This document shows positions 8,299 to 17,169 of a stretch of DNA of 64,000 bases, in pieces (position 1 is the stretch's first letter; each line of letters opens with the position of its first letter). Below the pieces are notes generated by a model. That model ran no database searches and was not told the origin of the DNA. It saw only the letters and a list, made by a program, of their open reading frames with translations. The DNA comes from Bradyrhizobium genosp. L (lineage in GTDB: Bacteria > Pseudomonadota > Alphaproteobacteria > Rhizobiales > Xanthobacteraceae), in contig NZ_CP061378.1 in assembly GCF_015624485.1 (NCBI RefSeq), positions 1,736,001 to 1,800,000 on the forward strand, in the 5' to 3' direction. Position numbers and translations under genes: made by a program.

Positions 8299-10680
8299 AT
8301 GTTCTTTTCGTTTCGAAGCTGGTCACTCTGGCGGGTGGTCGGACCGCTGATCGGGATCGTGTTGCTGCTGGCGAGCCTGTCGGCTGGCAGCCTGCAGGTG
8401 ATGTCTGCGGTGCGGGCGTATGTCGCGGGCGAGAGCCTGTGGTCCAAGGGACAGAAGGACGCCGTCCACTACCTCCAGATCTATGTCAGCACCGGCACGC
8501 CGCTCTATCTGCAGAAGTTCGATGCCGCGATCGCGGTGCCGCTCGCCGACCGCATCGCGCGGCGTGCCCTCGAATCGCCGGGCAACAACGACGCCGTGGC
8601 GCGCGCAGGTTTTGCAAAAGCGGGCAATCATGACGACGACATTGGCGGCCTGATCTGGCTGTTCAAATATTTCCGCACCCTGCATCACGTGGCTGGCGCG
8701 GTGACAGCGTGGCGGAATTCGGATGCGCTGCTCGATCAGCTGATCGAGATACGCAACGAGGCCGCCAACGACGTCGCGCTGCATGATCCGTCAGCGGCGA
8801 CGATCCGGCGCTGGGCCGAGCGGATCGGTGCGGTGGACGCCGCGCTGAGCACGCTTGCCGTCGACTTCTCCGATAACCTCGGCAAGGCCTCGCGCCAGGT
8901 CTCGGCGCTGCTGTTGCTGGTCAATGCGGTGATCGCGGCGTGCCTCGCCGGCATCGTGCTGCTCCACACCAGGCGGATGCTGCTGCGGCGCTGGCTCGCC
9001 GAGACCGCGCTCGCAGTCGAGAAGGAGCGCGCCCAGCTCACCCTGGCCTCGATCGGCGACGCCGTCATCGTGACCACGCCGGACGATCGCGTCAGCTACA
9101 TGAATCCCGCCGCCACACGCCTGATCGCGGCAGCGCAGGACGTCGCCGACCGGCCGCTCTCGTCGCTGTTCAGCATCGCCGAGCAGCCGGTGCGCGGATC
9201 GTTCCGCAGCGGCGAGGCCGGTGGTGAAAACCATCCGCAGCAGCGGCTCCTGGTGCGGCCGGATCATTCCAGCGTTCCGGTTTCGGTGGTCGAGACCCCG
9301 ATCACGCATGACGGCCACTGGGCCGGCCGGGTCATGATCATCCATGACATGACGGCGGAGCGGCGCCTGGTCGAGGAGCTGGCCTGGGCCGCGTCGCACG
9401 ACGCGCTGACCGGGCTCGCCAATCGCAGGCAATTCGACTTCGAGCTGCACCGGTCGATGTCGGGACCCTCGGTCGCAAGCGCCGACCTGATGCTGATCGA
9501 TCTCGATCAGTTCAAGATCGTCAACGACACCTCCGGCCATATCGCAGGTGACCGTCTCTTGAAGCATGTCGCCAAGCTGCTGACGGCCGAGGTCGGCGGG
9601 AGCGGGCTGGTCGCGCGCCTCGGCGGCGACGAGTTCGGCATCCTGCTGCGCGACGCCGCCGCTCACGGCCATGAGGCCGCCTCCAACGTGGCGGAGCGGA
9701 TCCGCGCCGTGGTCGAACAGTCGAGCTTCGTCCATGAAGGCGCGAGCTTCCGCATCAGCGCGAGCATCGGCCTGGTCAGGCTCGCGGATTGCGCCGGCGT
9801 GCAGGACGCGCAGCGGCTTGCCGACGTCGCCTGCTTCCTCGCCAAGGACAAGGGCCGTAACCGCGTCCAGGAGCACTGTCCGTCGGATACCGACATGACG
9901 GTGCGCGTCGCCGAGATGAGCTGGGTCAATCGTATCCGCAAGGGCTTGGACGACGGCCGCTTCTGCCTCTACGAGCAGGAGATCCGGCCGGTGACCGGCG
10001 CGCTGAAGGGCCATGAAGGGCGCGAGCTGCTGCTGCGCCTGCGCGACGAAAGCGGCGGCCTGGTGTCGCCCGGCAGCTTCCTGCCCGCCGCCGAGCGCTA
10101 TGGGCTGATGCCGCTGATCGACCGCTGGGTGGTGCGTCGCGCCTTCGAGATCATCGCGGAGCGCAGGCACTCGCCGCGCAAGATCGCGAGCTACGCCATC
10201 AATCTCTCCGGCGCCACCATCGGCGACAATGGTTTCGTCGATTTCGTCGCCGAGCTGTTCGCCGAGCATGACGTGCCGCCCACGGCGGTCTGCTTCGAGA
10301 TCACCGAGACCAGCGCGATCTCCAATCTCGTCGAGGCACAGAAGTTCATCGCGCGGCTGCGCGAGATCGGCTGCAGCTTCTCGCTCGACGATTTCGGCAC
10401 CGGCATGTCGTCGATTGCCTATCTGAAGCACCTGCCGGTCGACATCATCAAGATCGACGGCTCGTTCGTAAGGGAGATCCTCAACAGCAAGGTCGATCGC
10501 GCGATGGTCGAGATGATCACCAAGACCGCCAAGATCATGCAGAAGCAGGTGGTCGCCGAATTCGTCGAAAGCACCGCGATCCTGGATGAGCTGCGCCAGA
10601 TCGGGGTCGACTATGCCCAGGGCTATGCCATCGGCAAGCCGGTGCCGGTGCTGACCTTGCGGGAGGAGAAGATCGCCTGA
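8299..10680 (+). CDS. Membrane PAS-GGDEF-EAL protein (c-di-GMP turnover)
   Basis: The protein is about 793 residues. Transmembrane segments at about 11-33 and 203-224 enclose a periplasmic sensor region. PAS-like sequence follows at about 245-350, then GGDEF (motif near residue 441, RLGGDEFG) and EAL domains. The upstream inhibitory RxxD site of GGDEF is absent (GSGLVARLGGDEF). The EAL signature reads ELL, but the downstream catalytic segments FEITETSAI, DDFGTGMSS, IKIDGSF and AEFVES are all present, so phosphodiesterase activity is plausible. I chose the ATG at 8299; an in-frame GTG at 8281 lacks a clear ribosome binding site. Confidence 0.85.
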   Translation: MFFSFRSWSLWRVVGPLIGIVLLLASLSAGSLQVMSAVRAYVAGESLWSKGQKDAVHYLQIYVSTGTPLYLQKFDAAIAVPLADRIARRALESPGNNDAVARAGFAKAGNHDDDIGGLIWLFKYFRTLHHVAGAVTAWRNSDALLDQLIEIRNEAANDVALHDPSAATIRRWAERIGAVDAALSTLAVDFSDNLGKASRQVSALLLLVNAVIAACLAGIVLLHTRRMLLRRWLAETALAVEKERAQLTLASIGDAVIVTTPDDRVSYMNPAATRLIAAAQDVADRPLSSLFSIAEQPVRGSFRSGEAGGENHPQQRLLVRPDHSSVPVSVVETPITHDGHWAGRVMIIHDMTAERRLVEELAWAASHDALTGLANRRQFDFELHRSMSGPSVASADLMLIDLDQFKIVNDTSGHIAGDRLLKHVAKLLTAEVGGSGLVARLGGDEFGILLRDAAAHGHEAASNVAERIRAVVEQSSFVHEGASFRISASIGLVRLADCAGVQDAQRLADVACFLAKDKGRNRVQEHCPSDTDMTVRVAEMSWVNRIRKGLDDGRFCLYEQEIRPVTGALKGHEGRELLLRLRDESGGLVSPGSFLPAAERYGLMPLIDRWVVRRAFEIIAERRHSPRKIASYAINLSGATIGDNGFVDFVAELFAEHDVPPTAVCFEITETSAISNLVEAQKFIARLREIGCSFSLDDFGTGMSSIAYLKHLPVDIIKIDGSFVREILNSKVDRAMVEMITKTAKIMQKQVVAEFVESTAILDELRQIGVDYAQGYAIGKPVPVLTLREEKIA

Positions 10681-10693
10681 GGGACCGAATTTG

Positions 10694-10715
10694 TCCCGAA
10701 TCGGGGCTTTTTCGG
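10694..10715 (+). terminator. Weak candidate intrinsic terminator
   Basis: A short CCCG-AAT-CGGG hairpin followed by C and five T lies just after the GGDEF-EAL stop codon. The stem is only four to five base pairs, so this is a tentative call. Confidence 0.3.
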
Positions 10716-10882
10716 CCGGTTCTGCTGATTCCCGGCACTTTCGGCCTAAAAACTGCTTAAAAATCCTGTCGTTGGCCTGACGGTCTCGATTATGCCTTAC
10801 TCTAATTCCCTGATATGATGAGCAATCGGTGAATCTCGGACGGGTCGGTAAAAGGCCCCTGAGCAACCGAACTTGGGGACGG

Positions 10883-11905
10883 ATGGGTCATAGACCAACG
10901 AAAGTTGCCGGGCGGGGCTTGAGCCGCGGCATTTCTCTGGTGGGCAGCACGGCATTTGCCGTGGGCGCGCTGGCGTTGTCGTCCGCTCTTGCCGCCTGGA
11001 TGGTCGGGGTCGATCCCACAGCATGGCTGCATGGCTCCGCGATGGCGAACACCAGCGCCGCGCTGAGCTTCGATGACCGCTTCGGCTCCCGCTCGACGAT
11101 CAACTCGGCTTCGCTGTACTACCCGCTGCGCCGTGGCACGAGTGCCGGCCGCCGCGATTTCGATTCCGAGTTCGGACAGATCGAGGACGCGCTGGCCGGC
11201 CAGCTGCGTGACACGCAGACCGATCAGCCGAGCCAGACGGCTTCCGCGTCGGCTGCAGCCACCACTTCAGTGCCGATGCCGCGCTCCCGTCCGGCCGAGG
11301 CCAACCTGATCGCCCGCAACGACGCGCTCGTGGCACCGCCGCCGGCTCCGGTGCAACAGGGCGATAACCGTACATTCCTGCAGAAGCTTGCCGACATGAT
11401 GCCGGGCAAGATGCAGCTGGCCTCGCTCGATCCGAATGACGGACTGCTGGCCGGCCCGAGCCTCGATCTCGGCGCACTCGGCTACGACGGCACCACGGCG
11501 GTCTACGACATTACCGCCCGCATCGTTTACATGCCGGACGGCAGCAAGTTCGAAGCGCATTCCGGTCTCGGCAACCTGCTCGACGATCCCTCGCATGTGA
11601 ACGCGCGCAATGCCGGCGCGACGCCGCCCGGCATTTACGAGATGAAGCCGCGCGAGAAGCTGTTCCACGGGGTACCCGCGCTGCGCATGAACCCGGTCGA
11701 GGGCAGCGATACGTTCGGACGGGTCGGTCTCCTCGTTCACCCCTACATGCTCGGCCCGAACGGCGATTCCAACGGCTGCATCTCGGTCAAGCATTACGAC
11801 AAGTTCCTCGCGGCCTACCGCAGCGGCGTCATCAGGCGCATCGCGGTGGTGGTCAGCGTCAAGGATATCCAGTCGGCCCCGACGCGCTCGGCGTCGAACT
11901 CGTAA
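10883..11905 (+). CDS. DUF2778 protein, L,D-transpeptidase-like, membrane-anchored
   Basis: This 340-residue protein has one N-terminal hydrophobic segment (about residues 17-40), a long Ala/Pro/Ser-rich linker and a C-terminal catalytic-type domain. The motif LLVHPYMLGPNGDSNGCISV places His286 and Cys299 in the geometry of DUF2778 enzymes, which resemble YkuD L,D-transpeptidases. Some family members (Tlde1) are known peptidoglycan-acting effectors. I use the ATG preceded by GGGGAC; a GTG at 10829 would add 18 residues. The product is expected to face the periplasm and act on peptidoglycan. It is followed at 90 bp by the TPR-CHAT gene. Confidence 0.75.
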   Translation: MGHRPTKVAGRGLSRGISLVGSTAFAVGALALSSALAAWMVGVDPTAWLHGSAMANTSAALSFDDRFGSRSTINSASLYYPLRRGTSAGRRDFDSEFGQIEDALAGQLRDTQTDQPSQTASASAAATTSVPMPRSRPAEANLIARNDALVAPPPAPVQQGDNRTFLQKLADMMPGKMQLASLDPNDGLLAGPSLDLGALGYDGTTAVYDITARIVYMPDGSKFEAHSGLGNLLDDPSHVNARNAGATPPGIYEMKPREKLFHGVPALRMNPVEGSDTFGRVGLLVHPYMLGPNGDSNGCISVKHYDKFLAAYRSGVIRRIAVVVSVKDIQSAPTRSASNS

Positions 11906-11994
11906 GGCTCGGATAGCGCCGTCGCGGGTCGACGGCTGATTTCGTCTTCCCATCGCAATGATCGTCTGGGAACATGCCGGCCTTTGAGGCTGCC

Positions 11995-14900
11995 ATGATT
12001 GCCAGAGCCCGCCATTTGCACCGGATAATCCTGATTGCGCTTCTGATCGCGGTGGTCGGCAGCGTCGGCGACCGGCCCGCCACAGCCGCTGATACCATCG
12101 ATACGCTGGCCGCGCAGATGGCCGACGCCGGCAACACCGGCCGCAACGAGGAGGGGCTGAAGATCGCCCGGCGCCTCGAGGAGCTGGTGCGGCGCCAGCA
12201 GGGCACCAACAACATGAATTTTGCCGGCGTGCTGCACAACGAGGGCATGTTCCTGCACAATCTCGGCCATTACCAGGAAGCCGCCGACCGGCTCAACACC
12301 GCGCTGACGATCAAGCTGCGCTTCCACGACGCGGCGTCGATCCTGCGGACCTCCAACATCCTGATCAATTCCCTGATGATGCTGGAGCGCCGTGCGGATG
12401 CCCTCACCGTCGCCAGGCAGGCGCTGGCGATCGGCACCTCGGCGTTCGGCCCCGACGATGCGCGGCTCGCCGGCGCGCTGGAATCGATGGGCGGAATCGC
12501 GAAGACCCAGGAGAATTATCGCGAGGCGCAGGACTATTTCGAGCGCGCGCTCGCGATCAAGCAGCATTCGCCGCTCGTGTCGCCGCCCGAGGTCGCGATG
12601 GCGCTCGACGATCTCGGCGACCTCTACGGCCTGCAGGGCCGGTTCGACGACGGCGAGAAGCTGCTGAAGCAAGGCCTCGCGTTGCTCGAACAGGCGTACG
12701 GTCGGCAGGCGGCCGGCGCGCCGAACTACCTGAACATCCTGAACGACCTCGGCAATCTCTATAATGATGCGGGCCGGCTGCCGGAGGCCGAGGCCACGCT
12801 GCGCAAGGCCTATGCGCTGGGCCGCGACCGCGTAGGCGACGGCGACCCGAATGTCAGCTCGATGCTCGGTAATCTCGCCAACGTGCTCAACAAGCAGTCG
12901 CGCTATGCGGAAGCCGAGGCGCTGTTCAACCAGGTGCTGCTCGCGCGCGAGAAGACCTTCGGGCCAAACCATCCCGCCGTGGTCTATGCGCTGAACAACC
13001 TCGCCAACAATTACGCCGATCAGGGCCGCGACGCCGACGCGTTGCCGCTGCAGCAGCGCGTGCTCGCGATCCAGGAGAAGATCGCCGGGCCCGACAGCCC
13101 CGACGTCGCCCGCGTGCTGGTGGCGATTGCGAGCACCTACAAGGAGACCGGCCGGGCCGCCGAAGCGACGCCGCTCTACGAGAAGGCGTTGCGGATCTTT
13201 TCCGGGAAGCTCGGCAGCGACAGTACATTCACGGCCGACACGCTCGCGGCGATCGGGCGGCAGCAACTCGATGCCGGCCAGTTCGAGGCGGCCGGGCAAA
13301 ATTTTGCCCGCGCGCTTGCGATCCAGGAAAAGGCGTTCGGCAACGATCACGCCAATCTGCTGCCGACGCTGCGCGGCCAGGCATTGCTTGCCCTGCGCAC
13401 CAAGAACTACGCCGACGCGCGCAGCGTGCTGGGGCGCGCGCTTGCGATTGCGCAGTCGAAGCTCGGTGCCGATCACCTGACGACATCTGCGACCTTGATC
13501 AACCTGTCCGACGTGTCGGCCGGCGAGACCAAATGGCCCGAAGCGCTGGCCGAGCTTCGGCAGGCGGCCGGACCGCTTGCGAGCCGCGCCGGCACCGGTG
13601 AGGCAGCGGGACTGCTCGCCGATCTCGACGTTCGCCTGATCCGGGCGATCTGGACGGTGTCCGGCGGAAAGCCCGACGCTCAGGGGATCAACGAGGCCTT
13701 CGCGTCGGCGCAACGCCTGCACGAGACCAGGGCTGCGTCCGCGGTCGCGCTGATGTCGTCGCGGTTCGCCGCCGGCAGTGATGCCGTTGCGTCGGCGGTG
13801 CGCCGCCAGCAGGATCTCAAGGCGTCGCTGGAGAGCCTGGACAAGCGCATCACCGCGGAGCTCGGTGCGCCCGACGGCAAGCGCAACGACAGCCTGATCG
13901 CAAACCTGCGCAACGAGAGCGACGGTGTGCGGAAGTCGCTCGGCGAGATCTCGGCGCGGATCGCGCGCGATTTTCCGGCCTATGCCGAACTCTCCAGCCC
14001 GGCGCCGCTGTCGGTGGCACAGGCGCAGGCCCTGCTGAAGCCCGATGAGGCGCAACTGCTTTTCGTTGCGCTGAGCGATCGCAGCTTCGTCTTTGCAGTC
14101 ACGCGCGAAGCCGCCGCGATGCAGGAAATCCCGCTGTCTGCCCGGGACCTGACCGACCGCGTCGCGGCCCTGCGCAAGGGGCTCTTCAACGGGACTTCGG
14201 ATGTGGTGCCGTTCGATCTCGATGCGTCGTACCAGTTGTACGCCGCGCTGTTCACTCCGGTTGCCGGCATCATCGCGGCCAAGCCGAAGCTGCTCATCGT
14301 GCCGACCGGCGCGCTGACCAGCCTGCCGTTCCAGGTCCTGGTGACGCGCAAGCCGGATGCCGGCGCGAGCCAGGCCGATCGCTACAGGTCGGCCGCGTGG
14401 CTGATCCGCGACAAGGCGATCGACGTCTTGCCGTCAGTGAGCAGCCTGCGCGCGCTGCGGCTCTATGCCAAGGTGTCCCGCGCCAGCAAGCCGTTCATCG
14501 GATTCGGCAATCCGGTGCTGCAGCTCGACGGCGGCAAGACCAAGGTCTCGCGCAATGTCGATCCATATTCCACCTACTACAAGGGGACGGCGGTCGACAT
14601 CGATACCTTGCGCAAGGGACTTGCGCCGCTGCCGGAGACCGCCGGCGAGCTGCTCGCGGTTGCGCATCAGCTCGGCGCCGCCGACGGCGACGTGCGGCTG
14701 GGAGCGGACGCCACCGTGACCAATGTCAAGCTCGCGCAGCTCGACCAGTATCGCGTCGTCGACTTCGCGACCCACGGCCTCGTCGCCGGCGAGGTGAGGG
14801 GGTTGAGCGAGCCGGCATTGGTGCTGACCCTGCCGGCGCATCCGACCGCTGACGACGACGGGCTGCTGACCTCGAGCCGCGTCGCGCGGTTGACGCTGGA

Positions 14901-15216
14901 CGCCGACTGGGCGGTGCTATCGGCGTGCAACACGGCGGCGGGCGACCAGCCGGGCGCGGAGGGCCTGTCCGGGCTCGCCCGTGCATTCTTCTACGCCGGT
15001 GCCCGGGCGCTGCTGGTGTCGCACTGGCCGGTCGAGTCCGACGCCGCCGTGAAGCTGACGACGGGCGCATTCTCCGAACTGGCTGAGCATCCGGAGATCG
15101 GAAGGGCGGAAGCCCTGCGCCGATCGATGCTGGCGCTGATCGCCAATCCGTCCGATCCGAGAAACGCGGAACCGGCTGTTTGGGCGCCGTTCGTCCTGGT
15201 CGGCGAGGGCGGCTAA
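11995..15216 (+). CDS. Exported TPR-CHAT domain protein (caspase-like)
   Basis: This protein is about 1073 residues. A hydrophobic signal-type segment (residues 9-28) ends near TAADTID, so export to the periplasm is predicted. Residues about 35-520 are tandem tetratricopeptide repeats (recurring NNLANNYADQGR-like units). Residues about 735-1068 form a CHAT domain with the His-Cys pair of clan CD peptidases: DFATHGLVAGE (His927) and VLSACNTAAGD (Cys978), then GLARAFFYAGARALLVSHWPV. The ATG at 11995 follows GAGG at 11986-11989, which favours it over one at 11974. The substrate is unknown. It may be co-transcribed with the upstream DUF2778 gene. Confidence 0.85.
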   Translation: MIARARHLHRIILIALLIAVVGSVGDRPATAADTIDTLAAQMADAGNTGRNEEGLKIARRLEELVRRQQGTNNMNFAGVLHNEGMFLHNLGHYQEAADRLNTALTIKLRFHDAASILRTSNILINSLMMLERRADALTVARQALAIGTSAFGPDDARLAGALESMGGIAKTQENYREAQDYFERALAIKQHSPLVSPPEVAMALDDLGDLYGLQGRFDDGEKLLKQGLALLEQAYGRQAAGAPNYLNILNDLGNLYNDAGRLPEAEATLRKAYALGRDRVGDGDPNVSSMLGNLANVLNKQSRYAEAEALFNQVLLAREKTFGPNHPAVVYALNNLANNYADQGRDADALPLQQRVLAIQEKIAGPDSPDVARVLVAIASTYKETGRAAEATPLYEKALRIFSGKLGSDSTFTADTLAAIGRQQLDAGQFEAAGQNFARALAIQEKAFGNDHANLLPTLRGQALLALRTKNYADARSVLGRALAIAQSKLGADHLTTSATLINLSDVSAGETKWPEALAELRQAAGPLASRAGTGEAAGLLADLDVRLIRAIWTVSGGKPDAQGINEAFASAQRLHETRAASAVALMSSRFAAGSDAVASAVRRQQDLKASLESLDKRITAELGAPDGKRNDSLIANLRNESDGVRKSLGEISARIARDFPAYAELSSPAPLSVAQAQALLKPDEAQLLFVALSDRSFVFAVTREAAAMQEIPLSARDLTDRVAALRKGLFNGTSDVVPFDLDASYQLYAALFTPVAGIIAAKPKLLIVPTGALTSLPFQVLVTRKPDAGASQADRYRSAAWLIRDKAIDVLPSVSSLRALRLYAKVSRASKPFIGFGNPVLQLDGGKTKVSRNVDPYSTYYKGTAVDIDTLRKGLAPLPETAGELLAVAHQLGAADGDVRLGADATVTNVKLAQLDQYRVVDFATHGLVAGEVRGLSEPALVLTLPAHPTADDDGLLTSSRVARLTLDADWAVLSACNTAAGDQPGAEGLSGLARAFFYAGARALLVSHWPVESDAAVKLTTGAFSELAEHPEIGRAEALRRSMLALIANPSDPRNAEPAVWAPFVLVGEGG

Positions 15217-15247
15217 GACGCTCGCTTCGCCGAGATATAGCCTGTTA

Positions 15248-15317
15248 TGTATACTGAAATAGCCATTTTCTCGCTTTTCAGAGCTATATTGCGTCATATC
15301 CGGAATTGATGTATACA
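15248..15317 (+). promoter_or_regulatory. Candidate GntR operators upstream of vanA
   Basis: Two TGTATAC-centred palindromes lie upstream of vanA: TGTATACT at 15248-15255 and a perfect TGTATACA at 15310-15317, 62 bp apart. FCD-type GntR repressors commonly bind short symmetric sites of this kind, and a GntR/FCD gene is second in the operon. Assigning these sites to that regulator is inference. Confidence 0.45.
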
Positions 15318-15351
15318 ATCGGTACGCAAAAAAATGCTAGAGAGTGTCCGG

Positions 15352-16401
15352 ATGCCCAAATCCTTTCCGATGAACGCCTGGTACGCGGCCGGCTGGGATG
15401 CCGAGATCAAGCATGCGCTGCTGCCGCGCACGATCTGCGGCAAGCATGTCGTGATGTACCGGACGGGCGATGGCGCGGTGGTGGCGCTGGAGGATGCCTG
15501 CTGGCATCGCCTGGTGCCGCTGTCGAAGGGCCGGCTCGACGGCGATACCTTGGTCTGCGGCTATCACGGCCTGAAATACAATGCGCAGGGCCGCTGCACC
15601 TTCATGCCGTCGCAGGAGACGATCAATCCCTCCGCCTGCGTGCGGGCCTATCCCGTGGTCGAGCGGCATCGCTTCATCTGGTTGTGGATGGGCGATCCCG
15701 CGCTCGCCGATCCGGCGCTGGTGCCCGACATGCACTGGAACGACGATCCGGCCTGGGCCGGCGACGGCAAGACCATCCATGTGAAATGCGACTACCGCCT
15801 CGTGGTCGACAATCTGATGGACCTGACGCACGAGACCTTCGTGCACGGCTCGAGCATCGGCAATGACGCGGTCACGGAGGCGCCGTTCGACGTGACCCAT
15901 GGCGAGAAGACGGTGACGGTGACGCGCTGGATGGCCGGCATCGAGGCGCCGCCGTTCTGGGCCAGGCAATTGCAGAGACCGGGGCCGGTCGATCGCTGGC
16001 AGATCATCCGCTTCGAGGCGCCATGCACCGTCAATATCGATGTCGGCGTCGCACCTCACGGGACGGGCGCGCCGGAGGGCGATCGTTCGCAGGGCGTCAA
16101 CGGCTACGTGCTCAACACCATCACGCCGGAGACTGAGGCGACCTGCCATTATTTCTGGGCCTTCGTCCGCAATCACCGCCTCACCGAGCAGCGCCTGACC
16201 AGCGAGATCCGCGACGGCGTCGCCGGCATTTTCCACGAGGACGAGATCATCCTGGAAGCGCAGCAGCGCGCGATGGACGAGAACCCGGACCGCGTGTTCT
16301 ACAATCTCAACATCGATGCCGGCGCGATGTGGGCGCGGCGCGTCATCGACCGCATGGTGGCCAAGGAACAGCCGCCGCAGCATCTCCAGGCCGCGGAGTA
16401 G
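15352..16401 (+). CDS. vanA: Rieske oxygenase, vanillate O-demethylase oxygenase subunit-like
   Basis: This 349-residue Rieske non-haem iron oxygenase carries [2Fe-2S] ligands Cys50-x-His52 (CWHRLVPLSKG) and Cys69-xx-His72 (CGYHG). The mononuclear iron site is in DNLMDLTHETFVHGSSIG, and the C-terminal NIDAGAMWARRVIDRM matches vanillate demethylase oxygenases. It should demethylate a methoxylated aromatic acid, probably vanillate, using electrons from the reductase encoded two genes downstream. I chose the ATG at 15352 (MPKSFPMNAWY) because it matches family N-termini; an ATG six codons upstream has no ribosome binding site. The substrate is inferred. Confidence 0.75.
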   Translation: MPKSFPMNAWYAAGWDAEIKHALLPRTICGKHVVMYRTGDGAVVALEDACWHRLVPLSKGRLDGDTLVCGYHGLKYNAQGRCTFMPSQETINPSACVRAYPVVERHRFIWLWMGDPALADPALVPDMHWNDDPAWAGDGKTIHVKCDYRLVVDNLMDLTHETFVHGSSIGNDAVTEAPFDVTHGEKTVTVTRWMAGIEAPPFWARQLQRPGPVDRWQIIRFEAPCTVNIDVGVAPHGTGAPEGDRSQGVNGYVLNTITPETEATCHYFWAFVRNHRLTEQRLTSEIRDGVAGIFHEDEIILEAQQRAMDENPDRVFYNLNIDAGAMWARRVIDRMVAKEQPPQHLQAAE

Positions 16402-16403
16402 CC

Positions 16404-17156
16404 ATGGCGGACCGCGAGGCCGATCGCGCCGTATCGCAGACCGTGCGGGCGCAGCTCGCGCTGCGCGACCTGATCCTGTCGGGGGGCTTGCGCCCGGGCG
16501 AGCGCATCTCGGAATTGCAGGCGGTGGAGACCACCGGCGTGTCGCGCACCCCGGTGCGGATGGCGCTGGTGCGGCTGGAGGAGGAAGGCCTGCTGGACGC
16601 GATTCCCTCCGGCGGCTTCATGGTCAAGGCGTTCTCCGAGCGCGATATCCTCGATTCGATCGAGCTGCGCGGCACGCTCGAAGGCCTCGCGGCGCGGTTT
16701 GCCGCCGAGCGCGGCGTGTCGTCGCGCGATCTCGAGCCGCTGAAGCAGTGCCTCGGCGAGATCGACACCCTGGTGCGCCAGCACCCGATCTCGGTCGAGG
16801 CGTTCTCGGCCTATGTGACGCTCAATGCGCGTTTCCACGCCGTGCTGACCGAGCTGTCGCGCAGTCCGCCGCTGATCCGGCAGATCGACCGCGCCTCCGC
16901 GCTGCCGTTCGCCTCGCCGAGCGGCTTCGTGATGGCGCAGTCGGCCCTGCCCGAAGCGCAGCAGATCCTGCTGATCGCGCAGGATCATCATCGCATCGTG
17001 GTCGACGCCATCGAGAACCGCGAGGGGGCGCGTGCCGAAGCGATCATGCGCGAGCATGCGCGGCTTGCCGCGCGAAACCTGCGGCTGGCGCTGCGCAACC
17101 GCACCCATCTCGATCTGCTGCCGGCGCTGGCGCTGATCAGATCGGCAGCCGACTGA
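16404..17156 (+). CDS. vanR: GntR-family transcriptional regulator, FCD subfamily (VanR-like)
   Basis: This 250-residue regulator has an N-terminal winged helix-turn-helix: RDLILSGGLRPGERISELQ, then GVSRTPVRMALVRLEEEGLL. It is followed by an all-helical FCD ligand domain with the metal/ligand histidines expected in NARFHAVL, AQDHHRIV and MREHARLA. It starts two bases after the vanA stop and precedes vanB by 13 bp, so it lies inside the operon it probably represses. A vanillate-type ligand is inferred from context. Confidence 0.8.
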   Translation: MADREADRAVSQTVRAQLALRDLILSGGLRPGERISELQAVETTGVSRTPVRMALVRLEEEGLLDAIPSGGFMVKAFSERDILDSIELRGTLEGLAARFAAERGVSSRDLEPLKQCLGEIDTLVRQHPISVEAFSAYVTLNARFHAVLTELSRSPPLIRQIDRASALPFASPSGFVMAQSALPEAQQILLIAQDHHRIVVDAIENREGARAEAIMREHARLAARNLRLALRNRTHLDLLPALALIRSAAD

Positions 17157-17169
17157 GCGGAGAATAGTG

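Noticed and set aside
8791..10866. A long minus-strand frame opposite the GGDEF-EAL gene.
   Set aside because: The plus strand carries clear GGDEF and EAL motifs; the opposite frame has shadow composition and no domains.
11815..14055. A long minus-strand frame opposite the TPR-CHAT gene.
   Set aside because: The plus-strand frame contains TPR units and a CHAT catalytic pair; the opposite one is a codon-bias artefact.
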